Of a DNA stretch of 26,708 bases, positions 1 through 8,790 are shown piece by piece (position 1 is the stretch's first letter; the number at the start of each line of letters is the position of its first letter). The notes under the pieces were generated by a model. The model did not search any database. It was not told where the DNA came from and saw only the letters and a program-made list of their open reading frames with translations. The translations under genes and the position numbers were made by a program. The DNA comes from JTS-RE37 sp041743425 (GTDB lineage: Bacteria > Bacteroidota > Bacteroidia > Flavobacteriales > Flavobacteriaceae), in the NCBI GenBank assembly GCA_041743425.1, contig JBGTMS010000160.1, positions 1 through 26,708 on the forward strand. Reading direction: 5' to 3'.

Positions 1-14
1 AAAAAGGCGTATCA

Positions 15-437
15 TTACAAAGGAACTAATACCAAATTTCCTTCCGAAGAATTTAAAGGTATTCTGATGATGCGATGATTGGTATCGCTTATGGGTTCCA
101 TTTTACCTGTATACTTAACATTTTTGCTCGGATCCTCCGAATCCCGCACTATAGTAAATTCAATGTCAAGGCCATTAAAGCTGCCCGAAAGCGGATTCCC
201 GTCCAAATCTGAATCATTGTCGTTTTGCTCTTCGCCCTCAAAAACGCCGGAAGCTATATTTTGATTGGCTTCATTGGGCTGAAGGTCCATACGATACTCT
301 CCATTGGTGCCTTCTACCGCCCAAGTGGCATTAAAACTGGGAATAAAAGCGACGCCTGCCGGATCTGAGCCGCAACCGGATAAAATAATTACTAAGGAGG
401 CTACCATTATAATTCTGAATAAAGACATGGTTTTCAT
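15..437 (-). CDS. Small secreted lipoprotein, function unknown
   Basis: The 140-residue product begins with a lipoprotein signal peptide: a short basic start, a hydrophobic run and the lipobox LSGC, with Cys22 as the lipidation site. The mature part is polar and acidic, and its alternating short hydrophobic patches suggest a small beta-rich domain. I do not recognise the family. The reading frame stays open up to a TTG at 473, directly after the stop of the upstream gene. The ATG at 437 is preferred because it gives a normal signal peptide. The gene is the last of a likely operon with the CsgG-like gene (474-1499), so both products should act at the cell envelope. Function cannot be assigned from the sequence. 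Confidence 0.75.
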   Translation of the reverse strand: MKTMSLFRIIMVASLVIILSGCGSDPAGVAFIPSFNATWAVEGTNGEYRMDLQPNEANQNIASGVFEGEEQNDNDSDLDGNPLSGSFNGLDIEFTIVRDSEDPSKNVKYTGKMEPISDTNHRIIRIPLNSSEGNLVLVPL

Positions 438-473
438 AAGTAGTGGATTTAAGTTAACAATGGGTATTGACAA

Positions 474-1499
474 TTAGCTTTGCTCGCTCATTTTATCTTT
501 AAGCTGAGCGAGAAACGTATTTATTTTCAGGTCCATAATATCCAACTGTCGTTTCAGGTCATCCGTGGTTTCTCTAACGTCTGAAATGATTTCATCCTTC
601 ATTTTTTTCTTTTCACTTTGACTGGCTTTGCTTTCGCTATATTCCCATATGGCCATTTTTACCTTATCAAGTTTTAAGATGTAGGTTTTGTGAATACTGT
701 CTAAAATACCCATAAAAATCTCCTCCAATTCCGGCCCGAATGGCTCCTTCCATTCCTTTCTGAAATCTATCTGATATTGGGCCCTGTTATCATTCAGGTC
801 ACTAAAAACATCATTGTATGCGAAGATGGTCTCGGCGAGTTGATTGAAGTAGGCCGGATCCTTTAGCGCAAAGCGTGCAATGTCCTGAAAATCCTTTTGA
901 ACATCTTTAACCCTCAACATGTAGGCGGCTAAAATTTTTGAGACCAGGTCATATTGTTCCTTTTTTGCAGCCATACGTTCTTTGGCATGTACCTGCTCCA
1001 CCAGATCCTTCATATACTTTTTTCTGGTTTGATTATCGGCGATCAAGCCTCTTCCTATAAGAATACTGCCCTTTCTTAAAATCACTTCGTTCAATTTTTG
1101 GAAAATTACGGTTACCTCATATACGCCACTATCGATATCATCCTTTACTTCCCCAAAAATCACTACCCCTGCCCTGATCGCCTTCAGACTGTCCATGGAT
1201 ACTGCAGGCAAATTTTGAATTTCGGCAATTTTGAGCTCCAGGTCTTGTTGCGCCATTACACGATTGAAGCGCCTGCGTTCGAGCACGGTATAGAGGTCAG
1301 AATTAATCAATTCGGTCTCAAAGTCATTGGTAAGCATGCTACCGATTTTTTTCAGGGAGGGATCACTCACACTAAAATCCCAGACATACACCACGGAATC
1401 GTTATCGGCCGCATTAATTGCCAAAGCATGTGCCGCATCAGCTGATATACCAATTATGAGGACCATCAAAAAATGCAAACACTTGTTTAATTGAATCAT
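474..1499 (-). CDS. Exported CsgG/FlgO/LpoB-like protein with helical C-terminal half
   Basis: The product has 341 residues. Residues 1 to about 27 form a Sec signal peptide ending AHALA. Residues about 36-160 match the CsgG/FlgO/TolB-like pattern: a strand ending in a D-F pair (VYVWDFSV), a helix leading to 'ELINSDLYTVLERRRF', then a helix with QQDLE and a G-V-V-I-F-G-EV strand. This fold is known in periplasmic or outer-membrane proteins that help assemble secretion channels (CsgG), flagella (FlgO) or activate cell-wall synthases (LpoB). Residues about 165-341 are charged and helical and probably form coiled coils. There is no lipobox, so the protein is probably soluble in the periplasm. 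It lies between a TIR membrane protein upstream (125 bp gap) and a lipoprotein downstream. A link between this envelope protein and the outer domain of the TIR protein is only inferred from position. Confidence 0.7.
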   Translation of the reverse strand: MIQLNKCLHFLMVLIIGISADAAHALAINAADNDSVVYVWDFSVSDPSLKKIGSMLTNDFETELINSDLYTVLERRRFNRVMAQQDLELKIAEIQNLPAVSMDSLKAIRAGVVIFGEVKDDIDSGVYEVTVIFQKLNEVILRKGSILIGRGLIADNQTRKKYMKDLVEQVHAKERMAAKKEQYDLVSKILAAYMLRVKDVQKDFQDIARFALKDPAYFNQLAETIFAYNDVFSDLNDNRAQYQIDFRKEWKEPFGPELEEIFMGILDSIHKTYILKLDKVKMAIWEYSESKASQSEKKKMKDEIISDVRETTDDLKRQLDIMDLKINTFLAQLKDKMSEQS

Positions 1500-1624
1500 C
1501 TGATTAACTTTCTAAATTATCTCCTCCGAATCGCGCAGCATACCTCAAGGTCTTTAGACCAGAAGTAATTCCGATATTAACATGTCGTGGGGGAACAGAA
1601 ATTGTATGCTGATGTACCCCTACT

Positions 1625-2686
1625 TTAATCGCAAAGGGTTAATCTCACCTTGTCGTTTGAAATCAATTTATCGGTAAAACAGGTCTCGGTACCGTCTGAG
1701 ATTTCAATATGGTGGCTGCCGTTTTTTTTTCGTAATCGTATTTTGATAGATATGGGGCTTCTTTCTATGACTTCAGCCTCTTTATTATCAACAAAAACAG
1801 CTGCCTGTGCCATATCCGAAGGTACAACTAACTCCACAATATACCACACATCGGAGGGTCCGAAATCAACCTTTTCCTTGGTGTCCACTCCTTTTTTAAC
1901 GGAATCTTTTTTTGTCCTCTCTCCCAGGATAAGGAGCGGATCGTTTTTTGTCTGGTCAATGGCCGCGCTGTCACTAACTACTTTATTTTTTTGAAACAGA
2001 TCACCATTGTTCACTGTCTTAAGGACTACCACAACTAACGAAATAATTATAATCGCCAATGCCCCATATTTTACAAGTATATTTCGGGAACCGGACGATA
2101 TACTTTTCATATCGGTCTGAACTTTGTTTTGTACCAGGCTGTATAGTTGCTGGAAATCAGAATTAATATGGAGGTCCGTATTTAGCGTATTAATATCTTT
2201 AAGAATATGGGTAAGCCTCGCAATATTGTTCCTGATTTCAGTATACAGGTCAAGGTCATCAGTTACTCCCTGAATATTAGACAGTTCTTTTAGCTCTCTG
2301 ATCTTTTTATCCAGGTTTGCCACCTCATCTTCCCAATACTTCATCAGATCAAGACGATCTGTTGCCTTCGCAATTCTTACTTCATCCAGCACCACCGGAA
2401 AAATGCGCTCGTAAAAATCCTGATTCCTGAAAATCTGCAAAAGTTCGAACATGCAGTTCTCCGAACGAAGGTATTTATTGCTGATGATCAGGATCACATA
2501 TTTTCCACGGCCGATCTGCTCCATAAAATCCCTGATCCTGCCCTTGTATCCCAGATCGTTCTTATCGCGGATAATATGCAGGCCTCTTTTTCGAAATTCC
2601 TTTTCGACAGATTCGGCAATGGCCTCACTTTCGGAGCCCCAGGCATAGGAGATATAAATGGCCGGTTTAATGTCACTTTCCTGCAT
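1625..2686 (-). CDS. TIR-domain membrane protein with PEGA-like outer domain
   Basis: The product has 353 residues. A TIR domain covers about 8-150: strand A 'IYISYAWGSE' at 10-19, then 'YVILIISNKYLRSENCMFEL', in which Glu81 sits where TIR NADases carry the catalytic glutamate. A helical linker follows to about 195, then one membrane span at about 203-224. Residues 281-353 form a small beta domain ('VFVDNKEAEV', 'GSHHIEISDG') that resembles PEGA-type domains. The likely topology is TIR inside and the PEGA-like domain outside. Known bacterial TIR domains cleave NAD+ or scaffold signalling; cleavage here is inferred from the conserved residue. The start is the first ATG before the TIR strand. 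The downstream neighbours are exported envelope proteins, which fits a receptor that senses the envelope. Confidence 0.85.
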   Translation of the reverse strand: MQESDIKPAIYISYAWGSESEAIAESVEKEFRKRGLHIIRDKNDLGYKGRIRDFMEQIGRGKYVILIISNKYLRSENCMFELLQIFRNQDFYERIFPVVLDEVRIAKATDRLDLMKYWEDEVANLDKKIRELKELSNIQGVTDDLDLYTEIRNNIARLTHILKDINTLNTDLHINSDFQQLYSLVQNKVQTDMKSISSGSRNILVKYGALAIIIISLVVVVLKTVNNGDLFQKNKVVSDSAAIDQTKNDPLLILGERTKKDSVKKGVDTKEKVDFGPSDVWYIVELVVPSDMAQAAVFVDNKEAEVIERSPISIKIRLRKKNGSHHIEISDGTETCFTDKLISNDKVRLTLCD

Positions 2687-2882
2687 GCTAAAGCAAGTTT
2701 ATTCCAGTTAAAAATAACATTGTCTTTCGATGTTAATTGCTATAAAATATGCTTGATATAAGGCATCACTATCAGCTCTTCGCAATACATTTATCCAGGT
2801 GTCTGCGGTGTATGGCACGGACATAATACGCAAATTCTTCAGCGTGCCACCGAAGAAAAAGCAGCCGATCATTTCGGCAATT

Positions 2883-3137
2883 TCAATGCCCCAGGGATGA
2901 CTGATTTTCATGCCAATCCACAATTAATCAGCTATAATTTCCCAACCCGGTTCCCCACAAAGAAAATGACTTTTATCCTCAAATATTTTTAAATCGATGC
3001 TGCTATTGGCATCCTTATACTTCCCGACTGGCATACACATTGTATACTTTTTGTTCCAGGTAAGACTTTAATTCCGTCCAGCTGTTATTATTCAAGAAAT
3101 TTCCGTGAATGAGAACAATCGTTTTTGATTTTGTCAT
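2883..3137 (-). pseudogene. Decayed alpha/beta-hydrolase gene
   Basis: From the ATG at 3137 the minus strand reads 'MTKSKTIVLIHGNF', then 'SWTELKSYLEQK', the usual start of an alpha/beta hydrolase with the HG oxyanion loop. This frame stops at 3015-3017 after 40 codons. Overlapping that point, another frame gives 'YKDANSSIDLKIFEDKSHF' and then 'CGEPGWEIIAD', the typical C-terminal end with its catalytic His. A stop at 2924-2926 interrupts it, but shifting one base restores 'LIVDWHENQ', as expected for the last helix, and ends at 2883-2885. The whole central part, including the nucleophile elbow, is missing: about 85 codons remain, while the family usually has over 220. So there is one large deletion with frameshift and one single-base frameshift. 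No product is expected. Confidence 0.75.
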
Positions 3138-3364
3138 AAATCCTTCAAGTTAGTCTGATACCCATCAAGATACCTACTTTGGTCTATTGCACGTTACCTT
3201 TAAAAATACGCAAATTTAACCTGCCCCTATTACATTTTATGGTAAGCCCCAACCATTTTAAGGACGGTAGAAAACTTAAAATACGACGAATAAACCCCTA
3301 AGGAACTTCTTTCTTCAAAATGAGATTAAGAATTGATACCAATGTGCTATCCATAAAAAAATTA

Positions 3365-6300
3365 CTAAAGCTTATTAACCATTTCCATGGCCCTGGCCAG
3401 AAGATCACGGTTTTTAAAAAGTAAATCATTACGAGTGAGACGGCACAGCTCATCAGGAACTATTCCTAAATCTTCCAACGGTACACCGCGATTGATGCCA
3501 TTTCTTAACGTCCGGCGGACAGCGACTCTGATGTCCGCCCCATATTCCAATGGCCGGAAAAAATGGGAATATCCTGTTTCGTCCTTGGTCAGATGATGCA
3601 GCAGGGAATGGGTCCAGACATTGGCACCACCCGCGCCGGTATTCCTATGAACTCCTAAAATCTTGCCGATATTTTCATCCTGAAAACCAGCAGCAAAAAT
3701 GTCACTGGCACTGTAACAAAGGGCATCCGTAATAAGTACGGCCTTATAATTCCGATCGGCCTTCAAGGCCTTGAATTCCTTAATTGGTGTAATAGGATAT
3801 TCAATAGAAAATGCAGTCCCTGTATGACGGATATTGGGAAGTGTTGCATACCAGGAACCCAGATCAAGCTCCTTTAAAATGGCAGACGGCGAATGGACAC
3901 GGCAGATTGTTTCTGTTACCTCTGAATTGATAAACTGTGCCATTTGAGGGGTAATGAGCTTCCTCTTAAGGGTCTGTAAAACGAATTCCGCTGCCCAGAT
4001 ATGGCCACCCCCGTTGTTGCGAATATCAATGACAACTTTATCGGTGTTGAAAGCCGCCAGTAATTGTTTAAAATGGCTGGCGAAATCTTTTGGCCGGGTT
4101 GTATTAAAACTATAGATACGAATATAGCCGATGTCCTCTGAAAGTCGAGACGATTTAAAGTGGGAGGCGAATTCAGCTGCATCCTGCACTTCTCCAGAGT
4201 GCATGTCTGCCATGTGAGCCTGAAGGACTTTTTGGGCCACATCAGGTGCAAAAAAATGCAATTTGGTCTTATGCACCAATTCAGTGGTATAATCGTAACC
4301 GGCACATGAACTTAATTTTGAGATCGCCTGTTCATTCTCAAGATCGTTCCAGACCACGGAATGAATGGATCCCACAAACCAATCAAATTTACGATTCTGC
4401 GCCCGACCATTACTATCCAGATATCGCACGGAAACCCAATCCTCCCCCGGGGGCAACATAACGGCCAGCGGACGGAAAGTCAGGCTATCCAAACCACGGG
4501 CGAACCGGGCTTCATCATTACTTCCCGCGTGCTTTTTGGCATTGTTCAATATCGCTTTTTCAATTGAAACGCCATTCCAATGGGTGATAATAACGCCGGG
4601 TTTAAATGGCGAAGCCGGTTTCCCCAGGAGTTTGGAAACGATAAACTGCGGTCCCTCGGCATCATGATATTGTTCCACAAAAAAGGGCAGAAAGGCTACC
4701 TTATCTTTGTATGGAATAGGCAGTTGGTACATGGTGTGCAGATCGCGTATCGAATTGAATACATCGATGATGCGTTCATGAAAATCAAGTTCGCCATCAT
4801 TCCTGTACAAGCCCGCCAGAAGTTCCTGTTTAATCACCTGTAATCGCAGTACCGGATTCGCTGCATACAATGCAGTTTTCTGGGCCAGATGAACGTAGGC
4901 CATTTCCAGAACCCGTATGGCCTGATCAATAACGTTGAGCTTATCACCCATGTCCATGTAGCCCTGGGTCTTTCTAAAAGTTGCCAGGGTGACCACATAG
5001 TCAAATTGAGACCCCGTTTCAAATCCTGGATTGGCTTTTTCGCGTATGGCATCACTTATGCTGATCTTCTGACCATAATAGACGGGAAGTCCTGTTTTGA
5101 TATAATCGGGCAGGTTGCGCTGTAAGGCCAACTTTTTGAAATGCCCTGAATCCTCCAGCACGGTGGCTTTATCAAGTTGCCTTTGTTCGACAATCAATTG
5201 AGAAAGCGGGGTAGCGGATTCGAAGACAGTTCCCGCCGAATCAACCCCTTGAATTGGGATGTGGTGTCGATGGGCATCATCTTCATGCTCCGGCTCTATA
5301 AACCAGAAGGAATCACTTCCGTCGGCGGAAGCTGCTCCTCCAAAAATGCCAAGCGTCCCATTTTCCTCTAGCTGTCTGGTTAATGCCGGTAAGTTTCTCA
5401 TACCCTCTTCCAATGATCTACGGGCGGTATCATATGTAAGGTTCACTTCAATGGGGTTCTCTCCGGACAATTCAGTGAGATAGAGGTAGCGCGTGATCGA
5501 ACCCACACGCACCTCTTCCAGGGCCAGATCAAACTTTTCCATAAGTCGTTTTACGCCACAACGTGGTACCCCCCCAATTACGGTCCACATAACGCTCGAT
5601 TCCCGTGCTTCTACCAGCCGTGTATATTCTTTATCCCCCTTTCCGGACAAAACCAGAAAATCGGCTTTACTTCCCGCTTTTAAAGACCCCAGATGATTCT
5701 GCCATTTTAGCATTCGGGCTGCGTTTGTGTTGGTCATCCGACATAATTCCTCGTCCGTAAACAATCCTCCTTTCTGATCGCTGACGAGTTTGGCCACTTT
5801 TATTTCTTCCAGCAGATTCTTGCTCCCACTAGGCGTCCAGTCAGATCCAAGTCCAATTAGGACACCATGTTCCCGGGCGGCTGCAATATCGGCGGTTACT
5901 CCGTACAGTAACAGATTAGACATGGGCGACCAAACCATTCCACCCTTCTGCTGACCCAATATTCTGAAATCATCAGAAAAAAGGCCAACTGAATGAATGC
6001 CGACCAAAGAATCGGTTATGGCATAGCCCAAAGAATTTGGCAATTGAAGCGCCCTGAAATGTTTATTCGCTTTTTCCTGGGTTCCTTCGGCAAGGTGCAG
6101 CAGATAGCAGCTGCTTCTCTCCAAATGCCCCAACAACTTATTGGCATCATCAATATCGGCTATTTTGGTGTCTGCTGAAGGCAGATCTTCGTCATCGGTC
6201 TGCTCTACATTGCGAATAATACCTTTGTATAATTTGGTGATACCGCCATGGCTGGCCAGAGTAATGCCCTGGGAAGTCGTCACGCCGGAAAAGAGGAGTC

Positions 6301-6694
6301 TGCATTCCACAAACCGAACAATGGCCTGTAAATAACCATCTATATGACCCAGAACATTGAGGGGTCCGGTGATCATCTTTCTATAGAGGTCTCCGGAACC
6401 CCATTGGCCTCTATGACCATAGGCCTTCGGAACGTCCCAAAGAGGGATGATGTTATAACTTAGATGATTGTGTAGTTCGATCATTCCCGGATACATGGTA
6501 CCGCCACAATTGATGGTCTCCGCTTTTTTAAAACCCTCCGGTGCCGGATCTGTATAGGGACTCACAGCAATTATGGTATTTTCGCTTATATATACAACCC
6601 CGTCCTCAATAATCTCGGAATTTTCATTAAAAGTGACCACCTTGCCACGTACCGCAAACTTCACTGCCGGACCGATTTTTATTTTTGTAGTCAT
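3365..6694 (-). CDS. Amidohydrolase - S41 protease fusion protein
   Basis: This is a 1109-residue two-part enzyme. Residues about 1-400 are a metal-dependent amidohydrolase of the TRZ/ATZ type, with 'PGMIELHNHL' (His75, His77), His200, His234, the metal aspartate in 'GLGSDWTPSGSKN' (Asp285), and a C-terminal 'GSLKAGSKADFLVLSG' strand. Residues about 560-1109 form an S41 (tail-specific protease-like) region: helices, a PDZ-like stretch near 680-765, 'VVIDIRNNGGGHIW' near 887-900 and the nucleophile segment 'CYSASDIFAAGFQD' (Ser995/Ser997). The lysine that serves as base in Tsp/CtpA is not seen; that place reads 'NTGAGGANVWTH'. There is no signal peptide, so it should be cytoplasmic. It starts 2 bp after the stop of the UDG-like gene, so the two are translated together. 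The substrate is unknown. Confidence 0.85.
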   Translation of the reverse strand: MTTKIKIGPAVKFAVRGKVVTFNENSEIIEDGVVYISENTIIAVSPYTDPAPEGFKKAETINCGGTMYPGMIELHNHLSYNIIPLWDVPKAYGHRGQWGSGDLYRKMITGPLNVLGHIDGYLQAIVRFVECRLLFSGVTTSQGITLASHGGITKLYKGIIRNVEQTDDEDLPSADTKIADIDDANKLLGHLERSSCYLLHLAEGTQEKANKHFRALQLPNSLGYAITDSLVGIHSVGLFSDDFRILGQQKGGMVWSPMSNLLLYGVTADIAAAREHGVLIGLGSDWTPSGSKNLLEEIKVAKLVSDQKGGLFTDEELCRMTNTNAARMLKWQNHLGSLKAGSKADFLVLSGKGDKEYTRLVEARESSVMWTVIGGVPRCGVKRLMEKFDLALEEVRVGSITRYLYLTELSGENPIEVNLTYDTARRSLEEGMRNLPALTRQLEENGTLGIFGGAASADGSDSFWFIEPEHEDDAHRHHIPIQGVDSAGTVFESATPLSQLIVEQRQLDKATVLEDSGHFKKLALQRNLPDYIKTGLPVYYGQKISISDAIREKANPGFETGSQFDYVVTLATFRKTQGYMDMGDKLNVIDQAIRVLEMAYVHLAQKTALYAANPVLRLQVIKQELLAGLYRNDGELDFHERIIDVFNSIRDLHTMYQLPIPYKDKVAFLPFFVEQYHDAEGPQFIVSKLLGKPASPFKPGVIITHWNGVSIEKAILNNAKKHAGSNDEARFARGLDSLTFRPLAVMLPPGEDWVSVRYLDSNGRAQNRKFDWFVGSIHSVVWNDLENEQAISKLSSCAGYDYTTELVHKTKLHFFAPDVAQKVLQAHMADMHSGEVQDAAEFASHFKSSRLSEDIGYIRIYSFNTTRPKDFASHFKQLLAAFNTDKVVIDIRNNGGGHIWAAEFVLQTLKRKLITPQMAQFINSEVTETICRVHSPSAILKELDLGSWYATLPNIRHTGTAFSIEYPITPIKEFKALKADRNYKAVLITDALCYSASDIFAAGFQDENIGKILGVHRNTGAGGANVWTHSLLHHLTKDETGYSHFFRPLEYGADIRVAVRRTLRNGINRGVPLEDLGIVPDELCRLTRNDLLFKNRDLLARAMEMVNKL

Positions 6695-6696
6695 GA

Positions 6697-8508
6697 CTAA
6701 ACCGGTAATTGTGTTAAAAGTTCGAGCTCTTCAGATGACAATGGTTTTGGAATACTTGTAAAAACCCATTCAGGGGTAAACCATTTATAATAGTATGGCG
6801 ACCATTGACCGTTTTTCCGCTTCGCCTTTTTAGCACGATCCCCGCTGGTTCCCTGCCATCTCAGGAAACCATAGGGCAGGTCATAACGGGGAATTTGAGA
6901 CCGATGTCCGTCATAGGTATAACTTGCTGTTATTTCCGTTGGATAATCCAGGGCAGAAAGTTGCATAAGTGCCACCTGCCAATCTGACAACCAATTACTT
7001 TGTGAGAAACTCTTGAGCGGAATTACGGGAAGATCCGAAATAATTCCTGTCAACTCCCAAAGAACCTGTGCCAGGTTGCCCATCAGTAAAATGACGGAAG
7101 TATCATTGTAATCCAGTACTTTTTTAAGAACAGACCTATATATCTCTTGTAGTTGAGGATGCCGTATTAAATCCATTCGATTCGCTATGGACATCCCGGT
7201 AATGTCCACCGGAAGGCTACTGATAATGCAGTATTGTGAAGTGATACCCGCAGCTTTGAGAAAAGCCTGAAAATGCTGTCCACTATTGCCACATAAGGCC
7301 CTCATACAAAACAAGTCATCTACGGATTGTGGGTCGGCCAGCACCAGAATGGTCGTTTTATCGGGTCTGCCTCGAAACAGTGGCATGCCACCAAAAGAGG
7401 GATGCATGCCGACGCCGAGTGTTTGGAAATCAGGCCATTCTTTACCCGGATATCCTCCCAGCATCAACTTTAGGAAGGCTTCCGGAGGTCCGGTGTCATA
7501 TCCATTGTAGTTTTGCACCGGTGGCTCATAGGCTACATCCCCCTCATCCTCATCGTACCCCTCCGCATTCCCAAGTGCCAGGCCGCTGTAAAATGTCTCA
7601 TGTCTTTCCCCTGAAGGTACTTTGGCAGATAGTTCAATGGTCCGTTGGTCATCCATTCTGCGTCCTGCGGAGGTTCCATTTCCCAAATGCCAGCTGATAC
7701 CCAGCGGCAAGTCGCGAAAAGGAATCGGTTTTTTAAGAATTTCAAAAGGCAGGGAAAAATCCCGTTCCATTCCCGGGTCACATGGCAACCAATCGGGATC
7801 TTCAGCTATCCAGTTGCTAATTTGAATCATCGCCTTACGGTAGTCTTCAAGTACAGGGTCATCCATGCCGGCCTGATGAAGTGCTCCCGGATGTATAATT
7901 CCCATAACCCTGGCCTTGGGTGCGATCAGATGGGTATCTGCTGTAATAAAATTGTCAATCCCTTCCGGACATTGTCCGCCCAGCTGTTCAATCCAGGTAC
8001 AGATGCTCTCTTTCGCGGCAGTTCCGACAGCGATTATCAAACGCAGGTCATTTTTTTCACGTACGTAATTAAAAATTTCTGTCCGCTGCCTGGCGATGGG
8101 GGAAGCAGGATGCTGCCCCAATATCTTTATTTTTCGTTCGGAATACTGACCGTTAATGGGATATAAAAAGGTATTCAGAAAAAGGTAGTTGTAATTGATT
8201 CCAAGATAATTGAGAATGTATTGCATCCGTCCTCCACTACTCCCCACAAAGGCACGATGGGCCAGACTTTCGTCCATAGCACCTTCCTGCCCGACCACCA
8301 GTACTTTAACCTGATTTTTTTTCAAGCGGCCCCGATAGTACATCGGACCGAAATGCCAACGGAACTTCGACCTGCCCATATATACTTCCGCCAGGCCACG
8401 ATAATTCGGGGTTTGCGAAAAGAGCCGTGCCCACCTCATGTTCTTAGGAGGGCCGGGATCATGTTCCCAGGGATATCCCCGGTCTGCCCAATACTCATTT
8501 TCAACCAT
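6697..8508 (-). CDS. Protein with two uracil-DNA-glycosylase-like domains
   Basis: The product has 603 residues. The first domain (about 65-235) shows the UDG superfamily layout: 'VLVVGQEGAMDE' and 'HRAFVGSSGGRMQYIL' (motif I and the F-V-G-x-S/A-G loop), 'LIIAVGTAAKE', and 'GIIHPGAL' with His206 in the place of the motif III histidine. The second (about 385-560) repeats this in weaker form: 'ILVLADPQSVDD', 'RALCGNSGQHFQAFLKAAGI', 'VILLMGNLAQ', then 'IPRYDLPYG' and 'WQGTSGDRAKKA'. UDG-family proteins remove uracil from DNA, but the usual catalytic acid of family 4 (E-D after the PG) is only partly kept, so activity on DNA is inferred. A proline/glycine-rich linker of about 150 residues joins the domains. 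It is the first gene of a pair with the amidohydrolase-S41 gene, with a 2 bp gap. Confidence 0.75.
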   Translation of the reverse strand: MVENEYWADRGYPWEHDPGPPKNMRWARLFSQTPNYRGLAEVYMGRSKFRWHFGPMYYRGRLKKNQVKVLVVGQEGAMDESLAHRAFVGSSGGRMQYILNYLGINYNYLFLNTFLYPINGQYSERKIKILGQHPASPIARQRTEIFNYVREKNDLRLIIAVGTAAKESICTWIEQLGGQCPEGIDNFITADTHLIAPKARVMGIIHPGALHQAGMDDPVLEDYRKAMIQISNWIAEDPDWLPCDPGMERDFSLPFEILKKPIPFRDLPLGISWHLGNGTSAGRRMDDQRTIELSAKVPSGERHETFYSGLALGNAEGYDEDEGDVAYEPPVQNYNGYDTGPPEAFLKLMLGGYPGKEWPDFQTLGVGMHPSFGGMPLFRGRPDKTTILVLADPQSVDDLFCMRALCGNSGQHFQAFLKAAGITSQYCIISSLPVDITGMSIANRMDLIRHPQLQEIYRSVLKKVLDYNDTSVILLMGNLAQVLWELTGIISDLPVIPLKSFSQSNWLSDWQVALMQLSALDYPTEITASYTYDGHRSQIPRYDLPYGFLRWQGTSGDRAKKAKRKNGQWSPYYYKWFTPEWVFTSIPKPLSSEELELLTQLPV

Positions 8509-8705
8509 GTGAATCGGTATTATGATACTCCTGCCATCAATTAGAAGCAGAGGATGATACGTCCGGCAGCGGTAAACACGGAGTTTGACTCGTGGTTCCC
8601 ATCAATGTATCAGGCAACATTATAGGTATTCTTAAAACAACGCAAGTATTTGTGTGTCAGTGGACTTGAATTGTGTGTGTATTGTAAATAAATTTTCTAA
8701 GTCAT

Positions 8706-8789
8706 TTAAAAAAGTTGTGTAATCCAGGTATAGTAAACCACAATACCGTATGTCATCGCCACTTTAAAAAAGCCAAAGTAAACCTCCAT
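8706..8789 (-). CDS. Candidate 27-residue hydrophobic microprotein
   Basis: One base after the TGA of the upstream TIR gene an ATG opens a 27-codon frame reading 'MEVYFGFFKVAM', then 'YGIVVYYTWITQLF' and TAA. The peptide is almost wholly hydrophobic and aromatic and could span the membrane once. Its start is close enough to the TIR stop for re-initiation. No separate ribosome site is seen, and a hydrophobic frame this short can occur by chance in AT-rich DNA. It could be a leftover of 3' untranslated sequence. Confidence 0.2.
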   Translation of the reverse strand: MEVYFGFFKVAMTYGIVVYYTWITQLF

Positions 8790-8790
8790 A

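Noticed and set aside
2708..2923. 71-codon minus-strand frame
   Set aside because: It begins with TTG inside the hydrolase pseudogene remnant, and its protein has no recognisable pattern; it is most likely a chance frame after the pseudogene break.
3340..3364. Terminator after the amidohydrolase-S41 gene
   Set aside because: A T-run follows the stop on the minus strand, but no stable GC-containing stem precedes it.
3916..4305. 129-codon minus-strand frame inside the amidohydrolase-S41 gene
   Set aside because: It is out of frame with a clearly coding gene and shows no motifs of its own.
4365..4667. 100-codon plus-strand frame
   Set aside because: It is antisense to the S41 part of the fusion gene, with low-complexity, proline- and serine-rich content.
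7645..8166. 173-codon plus-strand frame
   Set aside because: It is wholly antisense to the UDG-like gene, which has clear family motifs. Its own protein has no domain-like pattern.
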